Part shown: in pieces, positions 58,973 to 64,000 of the stretch
How positions within the stretch are numbered: the first letter of the stretch is position 1
How the letters are laid out: the number at the start of each line of letters is the position of its first letter
Assembly: GCF_000956505.1 (NCBI RefSeq)
Contig: NZ_JYIX01000037.1
Span: forward strand, 186,001-250,000
Length of the DNA stretch: 64,000 nt
DNA from: Microbacterium azadirachtae
GTDB lineage: Bacteria; Actinomycetota; Actinomycetes; Actinomycetales; Microbacteriaceae
Direction of reading: 5' to 3'
Notes under the pieces: generated by a model
The model's database searches: none
The model's input: the letters and a program-made list of their open reading frames with translations, nothing else
What the model was told of the DNA's origin: nothing
Program-made: the position numbers and the translations under genes

Positions 58973-61900
58973 TGCGCCTGCATCGGCTCGAGATCGAGGG
59001 CTTCGGCCCGTTCCTGAAACGGCAGGCGATCGACTTCGACGCGTTCGCCGACGACGGCGTCTTCCTGATCGGCGGGCGTACCGGTGCGGGCAAGTCCAGC
59101 ATCCTCGACGCCGTGTGCTTCGGGCTCTACGGCAATGTCCCGCGCTACGAGGGCGGGGAGAAGCGTCTGCGCAGCGACCACTGCGAACCCGCGGATGCCA
59201 CCGAGGTCGTGGTCGAGTTCAGCACCGTCTCCGGGCGATACCGGGTGACGCGATCGCCCGAGTATCAGCGCCCTGCGAAGCGCGGCGGCGGCCTGACGAA
59301 ACAGGCGTCCTCGGTGGCGCTGGAGGAGTCCGTCGGCGGGCACTGGATCGGCCGGGCCGCGCGCGAGGTCGATGTCGCGCACGCGCTGGACGAGATCCTG
59401 CAGCTCAACCTGCAGCAGTTCCTGCAGGTGATCCTGCTCGCGCAGGGGCGCTTCGCGCGGTTCCTGCTCGCCGACAGCCGGGAACGGCAGTCGCTGCTGC
59501 GCCGGCTCTTCGGCACCGGCCGGTTCGAGGACTACCAGGCGCGCTTCGACGAGCGCCGTCGGACATCCGAGCAGGCGCTGGGCGCGGGCCGCGCGACCGT
59601 GATCGCCCGCGTCGAGCAGGCCGAGAAGCTCGTCGCCGAGAACGCCCTGCACAGCGCCGATCCGAGCAGGACGGATGCCGAGTCGCCGGCATCCGACGAG
59701 CCGGCCCCGTCCCTTGACGGACGCCTGGATGCCCTGCGCCGGGCCAAGGCACGCGCCGACTACCGTCACGAGCAGCGCGGTCAGGAACGGGATCAGGCGG
59801 AGTCCGCGCATCGCACCGCGAGCGTGGCGCTGGCGGTCGCGCGCGAGGAGCGGCAGGCGCAGGCCGAGCGGGATCGGGCCCGTTCCGCGCTCACCGCCCT
59901 CGACGCCGCCGCCGGCCGGATCGCCGCAGACCGCCGGACGCTCGACGACGCCAGGGCCGCCGAGGTTCTCCGCCATGTGCTGAGCACCGCGGAGCGCGCG
60001 GCGGACGCCGCCACGGCCGCCGCACTGGAGGTCGCCGCCGCCGAGAAGGGGTGGCGTGGTCGCACGGCGGATGAGGACGACCTTCCCGAGGGATCCTCGG
60101 CGGAGGCGCTGCGGGAGTGGGCGTCCGCCCTCACCCGGTCCAGCGGCGCCTGGCAGCAGGCGGCGACGGCCGAGGCGCAGCTCGCCGCCTACGAGACCGC
60201 GGTGACCACCGCGCAGAGCGAGGCGGAGGCCGCGGCCGTGGAGCGCGCCGCCCGCGAGCACGAGCGTGCGGCCCTGCCGGCCGCGATCGACGCGCTGACC
60301 GCCGAGCGCGACGACCTGCGCCGGCGGGCCGATCGCGCGGCCGACCTCGAGGCCACGGTCGCGCAGGCCGCCTCGCGGCTCGCGGGGGCGAGAGACGTGG
60401 TGGCACGGACCGAGGAACGGGGAGCGGCCGAGCGAACGGTCGCCGACCGCGAGCAGGAGGCCGCGGCCGCGTTCGCGCATGCCGCGGACCTGCGCCGCCG
60501 CCGTGAGGCCGGGATGGCCGGTGAGCTCGCCGAGGCGCTGATCCCTGGTGAGGCCTGCAGCGTGTGCGGGGCGACGGAGCATCCGGCACCGGCCGCGCAC
60601 GCGGATCCGGTCTCGGCGGAGGACGTGGCAGAGGCCACTGAGGCACGCGAGCGCTCGGCGGAGCAGGTGCGCCTCGCCACGAGTGCGCTGGCCGCGGTGG
60701 ACGCCGCCCTGTCCGCGGCCACGGCGCATGCTGATGGGCGGACGGTGGAGGCCGCGGAGGCCGAGCTCTCCGCTGCCGGCGCGGAACGGGACGCTGCGGT
60801 GGCGGCGACGACCGCCGCCGCGGACGCCGAACACCGTCTCACCGAGCGGCGGGCGGCGGCCGAGGGGCTCGAGAGCGAGATCGCGAACCTGTCCGTGCGT
60901 CACGCCGAGGCGAGCGAGCGTCTGGCCCTCGCCCGGCAGACACTCGCATCCGCCCAGGAGTCCGTCGCGCAGGCGCGGGGCGCTTTCGCCACCGTGGCCG
61001 CGCGTGTGGCCGATGCGAGCGCGCGGATCGGCGCGGCACAGGGCCTCGCCACGGCGCTCGAGGAGCGCCACGCCCGCGCCGAGGCCGCCTCCGCCGCGCT
61101 CGCCGAGCAGCAGGAGGCCCTGGCTGCGTCCCCTTTCGAAGACGCGGCCGCCGCCGGAGCCGCCCTGCGCAGCCCCGCAGACCAGGCCGCGCTCGACGAA
61201 CGGATCGCCGCACACGCCGCCGAGCGCACGAAGGAGCGCGCGATCCTGTTCGATCTCGAGCTGCGCACCCTCCCCGACGAACTCATCGACCTCGCCCCGC
61301 ACGAGGCCGCCGAATCCGATGCGCGTACGGCGTGGACGACCGCCGTCGACGAGGCCAGCCGCGCGGGCGTGACCAGCGCCCAGCTCGGATCCCTCCTCGA
61401 GTCCGCGGCGGCCGAGCACGCGCGTGGCGCTGCGGCGGCCGAGGAGCACGAGACTCTGCAGCGGCTCGCGGATACGGTCGCCGGGCGCGGGGCGAACACC
61501 TACCGGATGAACCTCGAGACCTTTGTGCTCGCCGCGGAGCTCGAGGAGATCGTCGCCGCCGCGAACCTGCGCCTCTCCGACATGTCGTCAGGGCGCTATC
61601 AGCTGCAGCACAGCGACGCCAGGGCGGCGCGCGGAGCCGCCTCGGGCCTCGGCATCGTCGTCTTCGACGCGTTCACGGGGCAGACCCGGCCCGCCCAGTC
61701 GCTCTCCGGCGGCGAGACGTTCCTCGGTTCGCTCGCTCTCGCGCTCGGGCTCGCCGAGGTCGTCACGGCGCGCGCCGGCGGCATCCAGCTCGACACGCTC
61801 TTCATCGATGAAGGCTTCGGATCCCTCGACGGCGAGACGCTCGACGTCGCCATGCGCACGCTTGACGAGCTGCGCGCGGGCGGCCGCACTGTCGGCGTGA

Positions 61901-61989
61901 TCAGCCACGTCGAGGCCATGCAGGAGCAGATCCCGGCCCAGATCACCGTGCGCGCGACGCCCGAGGGTCCGAGCGTGATCGACGCCTGA
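58972..61989 (+). CDS. sbcC: Exonuclease subunit SbcC (SMC-like ATPase)
   Basis: 1005 residues, Rad50-like. Walker A GGRTGAGKSS near residue 36-45, a long coiled coil from about 170 to 850, the zinc hook CSVC (C529, C532) at its middle, then signature SLSGGETF and Walker B DTLFIDEGFGSLD. It binds SbcD and uses ATP to present DNA ends to it. GTG 58972 starts within the sbcD stop, so the subunits are co-translated. Confidence 0.96.
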   Translation: MRLHRLEIEGFGPFLKRQAIDFDAFADDGVFLIGGRTGAGKSSILDAVCFGLYGNVPRYEGGEKRLRSDHCEPADATEVVVEFSTVSGRYRVTRSPEYQRPAKRGGGLTKQASSVALEESVGGHWIGRAAREVDVAHALDEILQLNLQQFLQVILLAQGRFARFLLADSRERQSLLRRLFGTGRFEDYQARFDERRRTSEQALGAGRATVIARVEQAEKLVAENALHSADPSRTDAESPASDEPAPSLDGRLDALRRAKARADYRHEQRGQERDQAESAHRTASVALAVAREERQAQAERDRARSALTALDAAAGRIAADRRTLDDARAAEVLRHVLSTAERAADAATAAALEVAAAEKGWRGRTADEDDLPEGSSAEALREWASALTRSSGAWQQAATAEAQLAAYETAVTTAQSEAEAAAVERAAREHERAALPAAIDALTAERDDLRRRADRAADLEATVAQAASRLAGARDVVARTEERGAAERTVADREQEAAAAFAHAADLRRRREAGMAGELAEALIPGEACSVCGATEHPAPAAHADPVSAEDVAEATEARERSAEQVRLATSALAAVDAALSAATAHADGRTVEAAEAELSAAGAERDAAVAATTAAADAEHRLTERRAAAEGLESEIANLSVRHAEASERLALARQTLASAQESVAQARGAFATVAARVADASARIGAAQGLATALEERHARAEAASAALAEQQEALAASPFEDAAAAGAALRSPADQAALDERIAAHAAERTKERAILFDLELRTLPDELIDLAPHEAAESDARTAWTTAVDEASRAGVTSAQLGSLLESAAAEHARGAAAAEEHETLQRLADTVAGRGANTYRMNLETFVLAAELEEIVAAANLRLSDMSSGRYQLQHSDARAARGAASGLGIVVFDAFTGQTRPAQSLSGGETFLGSLALALGLAEVVTARAGGIQLDTLFIDEGFGSLDGETLDVAMRTLDELRAGGRTVGVISHVEAMQEQIPAQITVRATPEGPSVIDA

Positions 61990-62021
61990 ACGCCTGAACG
62001 CCTGAACGCCTGAACCGGTCG

Positions 62022-63206
62022 TCAGAGCAGCTCGTACACCGTGGCGTTGGCCATGCCGCCGCCCTCGCACATCGTCTGCAGGCCGTAGCGGATCCCGTTC
62101 TGCCGCATGTGGTGCAGCAGGGTCGTGGTCAGACGCGCGCCCGATCCGCCCAGGGGATGGCCGAGGGCGATCGCCCCGCCGCGCGGGTTGACGAGATCCG
62201 GATCTGCGCCGGTCTCGGCGAGCCATGCGAGCACGACCGGGGCGAACGCCTCGTTGACCTCGAAGGCGCCGATGTCGGCGAGGCCGAGGCCGGCGCGGGC
62301 GAGCACCTTCGCGGTGGCCGGGATGGGCCCGGTGAGCATGAGGATCGGATCCGATCCCACGACCGCGACGCTGTGCACGCGCGCGATCGGGGCGAGTCCG
62401 AGTTCGGCGGCGCGCGCGCTCATCATCATGAGCACGGCGGCCGCGCCGTCGGAGATCTGCGAGGCGCTGCCGGCCGTTACCACGCCGCCCTCGAGGAACG
62501 GCGCCGGAAGGGTCGCCAGGCGCTCGACCGTGGAGTCCGCGCGGATGCCCTGGTCCGTCGTGACCACGCCCGCGGCCGTGGTCACGGGGACGATCTCGTC
62601 CGCGAACAGCCCGGCCGCGGTCGCCGCGGCGGCCTTCTGGTGCGAGCGCACCGAGAACTCGTCCAGCTGCGTGCGGGTGAGGCCCCACTTCCGCGCGATG
62701 AGCTCTGCGCCCACGCCCTGGTTGCCCAGATCCGGGAAGCGCTCGTGCATGAGCGGGCCGTAGGGATCCTGCTCGATGCCGTTGACAGAACCGACGCTGG
62801 AGAACATCGGCACACGGGACATGACCTCGACCCCGCCCGCCACGACGATGTCGGCGTGGCCTGCGATGATCGCGGCGGCCGCGCTCTGGATCGCCTGCTG
62901 CGACGACCCGCACTGGCGGTCGATCGTCATCCCCGGCACGTGCTCGGGCAGCCCCGCGGCGAGGGCGGCGTTGCGGCCCACGTTGAAGGACTGCTCGCCG
63001 ACCTGCGACACGCAGCCCCACAGCACATCGTCGACGAGGGCCGGATCGACGCCCGTGTCGGCCAGCACGGCCCGGATCGGGTGCGTGGAGAGGTCGACGG
63101 GGTGCACGCCGCTGAAGACCCCGCGCTCCGGCTTGCCGATGCCGACGGCGGTGCGGCGGGCGGCGACGATGACCGCGTCCCGGCCGGAGAACCCAGAGTT
63201 GCTCAT
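62022..63206 (-). CDS. Acetyl-CoA acetyltransferase (thiolase)
   Basis: 394 residues. Active-site cysteine in DRQCGSSQQA (about residue 92), the second motif NPRGGAIALGHPLGGSGAR with catalytic histidine, and CEGGGMA with the second cysteine. This is a class II/FadA-like thiolase acting in beta-oxidation or acetoacetyl-CoA metabolism in the cytoplasm. ATG 63206 begins MSNSGFSGRDAVIV, the family start. Whether degradative or biosynthetic cannot be read from sequence. Confidence 0.93.
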   Translation of the reverse strand: MSNSGFSGRDAVIVAARRTAVGIGKPERGVFSGVHPVDLSTHPIRAVLADTGVDPALVDDVLWGCVSQVGEQSFNVGRNAALAAGLPEHVPGMTIDRQCGSSQQAIQSAAAAIIAGHADIVVAGGVEVMSRVPMFSSVGSVNGIEQDPYGPLMHERFPDLGNQGVGAELIARKWGLTRTQLDEFSVRSHQKAAAATAAGLFADEIVPVTTAAGVVTTDQGIRADSTVERLATLPAPFLEGGVVTAGSASQISDGAAAVLMMMSARAAELGLAPIARVHSVAVVGSDPILMLTGPIPATAKVLARAGLGLADIGAFEVNEAFAPVVLAWLAETGADPDLVNPRGGAIALGHPLGGSGARLTTTLLHHMRQNGIRYGLQTMCEGGGMANATVYELL

Positions 63207-63231
63207 CCTGCCATTGTCCTCCGGCCGAGGT

Positions 63232-63290
63232 TTCGAAGCGCGCAAATGGTTCGATCCGCGGCGCGATGGCCGCCATTCGCGCGCTTCGAA
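63232..63290. terminator. Long inverted repeat after glmS
   Basis: Arms TTCGAAGCGCGCAAATGG (63232-63249) and CCATTCGCGCGCTTCGAA (63273-63290) pair at 17 of 18 positions around a 23-nt loop, in the gap between glmS and the thiolase gene. A probable transcription end or REP-like element; no T-tract. Confidence 0.5.
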
Positions 63291-63303
63291 TCGAAGACGG
63301 ACG

Positions 63304-64000
63304 TCACTCCACCGTGACGGACTTGGCGAGGTTGCGGGGCTTGTCCACATCGTGACCGAGCCGGACCGCCGCGTGGTAGGCGAGCAGCTGGGTCGGGATG
63401 GTCAGCAGGATCGGATCCAGCTCCGGCTCGTTCTTCGGGACGACGATCGTTCGCGCGTCGAGGTGCGCGAGATCGACCCCGGCGTGCGTGATGGCGATCA
63501 GCGGACCCTTGCGCGCCAGGATCTGCTCGGCCGCCGCGAGGTTGCGGTCGGTCAGCTCGTCCTCCGGGATGAGCGCGACCGTAGGCATGTGCGGGTCGAT
63601 CAGGGCGAGCGGGCCGTGCTTGAGCTCGCTCGTCTGGTACGCCTCCGCGTGGATGTAGCTGATCTCCTTGAGCTTCTGCGCGCCCTCGCGGGCGACGGGG
63701 AACCCGCGCACCCGCCCGATGTAGAAAGCGCTCTGCGCCTTCGCGATGTCCTCGGCGACCGCCGCGATCGGATCCGCGTCCTCGAGGATCTCCCGGATCT
63801 GCTCGGGGATGCGCTGCAGTCCGCGGAGGATCCGCTGGCCGTCCGCGTGGGACAGGTCGTGCAGACGCCCGAGGTGCAGCGCGAGCAGGGCGAAGGAGAG
63901 CGCCATGTTCGTGAGCGCCTTGGTGGAGGCGACGGAGATCTCGGGTCCTGCGTGCAGGTAGATCCCGCCATCGACCGTGCGGGCGATGGTCGAGCCCACG
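63304..64000 (-). CDS. glmS: Glutamine--fructose-6-phosphate aminotransferase, C-terminal part
   Basis: 232 C-terminal codons; the N-terminal glutaminase and first SIS half lie beyond the right edge. The isomerase region is clear: EISVASTKALTNMAL (phosphate site), GRVRGFPVAREGAQKLKEISYIHAEAY, ELKHGPLALID and the invariant ending AKSVTVE. GlmS makes glucosamine-6-phosphate for peptidoglycan and other amino-sugar polymers. No glmS ribozyme site is in the window because the 5' end is outside. Confidence 0.96.
   Translation of the reverse strand, partial: VGSTIARTVDGGIYLHAGPEISVASTKALTNMALSFALLALHLGRLHDLSHADGQRILRGLQRIPEQIREILEDADPIAAVAEDIAKAQSAFYIGRVRGFPVAREGAQKLKEISYIHAEAYQTSELKHGPLALIDPHMPTVALIPEDELTDRNLAAAEQILARKGPLIAITHAGVDLAHLDARTIVVPKNEPELDPILLTIPTQLLAYHAAVRLGHDVDKPRNLAKSVTVE

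Overview
The window is GC-rich, densely packed chromosomal DNA from an actinobacterium. Family content (DUF222/HNH endonuclease, DtxR-type iron boxes, GlnR-type boxes, leaderless genes, C-terminally extended ECF sigma factors) suggests Microbacteriaceae, probably a Microbacterium-like organism; this taxonomy is inference. No rRNA, tRNA, CRISPR array or intact transposase was recognised. Both edges cut a gene: an F420/NADP-type reductase on the left and glmS on the right.

Layout. 1-5.5 kb: reductase, then a leftward operon (basic amino acid decarboxylase, APC permease, universal stress protein) divergent from a LysR regulator. 5.6-11.9 kb: P-type ATPase, then an ECF42-type stress module (MFS exporter, DGPF/YCII protein, sigma factor) and a CPBP protease. 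11.9-20.1 kb: zinc alcohol dehydrogenase, ammonium transporter with GlnR-like boxes, a HutD-like protein, a phosphatase-family enzyme, an ATPase, and a metal-efflux cluster with an ArsR/SmtB repressor. 20.1-22.2 kb: an ECF41-type module (AhpD-like protein plus sigma factor) and an O6-alkylguanine repair protein.

22.3-35.1 kb is the most unusual part. A DUF222/HNH endonuclease gene is broken inside its HNH domain: the first part ends at 23359 and the remaining 67 codons resume at 34891. The 11.5-kb insert is bounded by the 4-bp sequence CGAC on both sides. It carries a TetR repressor divergent from a CocE/NonD-type hydrolase, two DUF3237 proteins, a complete peptide/nickel-type ABC importer and a YtcJ-like amidohydrolase, with degenerate DNA at both ends. 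It looks like a transferred uptake-and-hydrolysis cassette for an unknown ester or amide.

35.1-46.7 kb: citrate-type transporter divergent from its CitA/CitB-like two-component system, an SDR, a CPBP protease, an M20 peptidase, an MFS carrier, and an MMPL exporter divergent from a MarR regulator. 46.8-50.2 kb: three VOC/PhnB-type proteins with repeat-rich spacers, RidA and a HAD phosphatase. 50.3-55.1 kb: siderophore reductase and ABC importer around two DtxR-like boxes; the ATPase gene carries a nested palindrome in its 5' coding region. 55.1-64 kb: AlkA-type glycosylase, a receiver-less winged-helix protein preceded by a leaderless cysteine-rich small ORF, SbcD/SbcC, a thiolase, and the 3' part of glmS.
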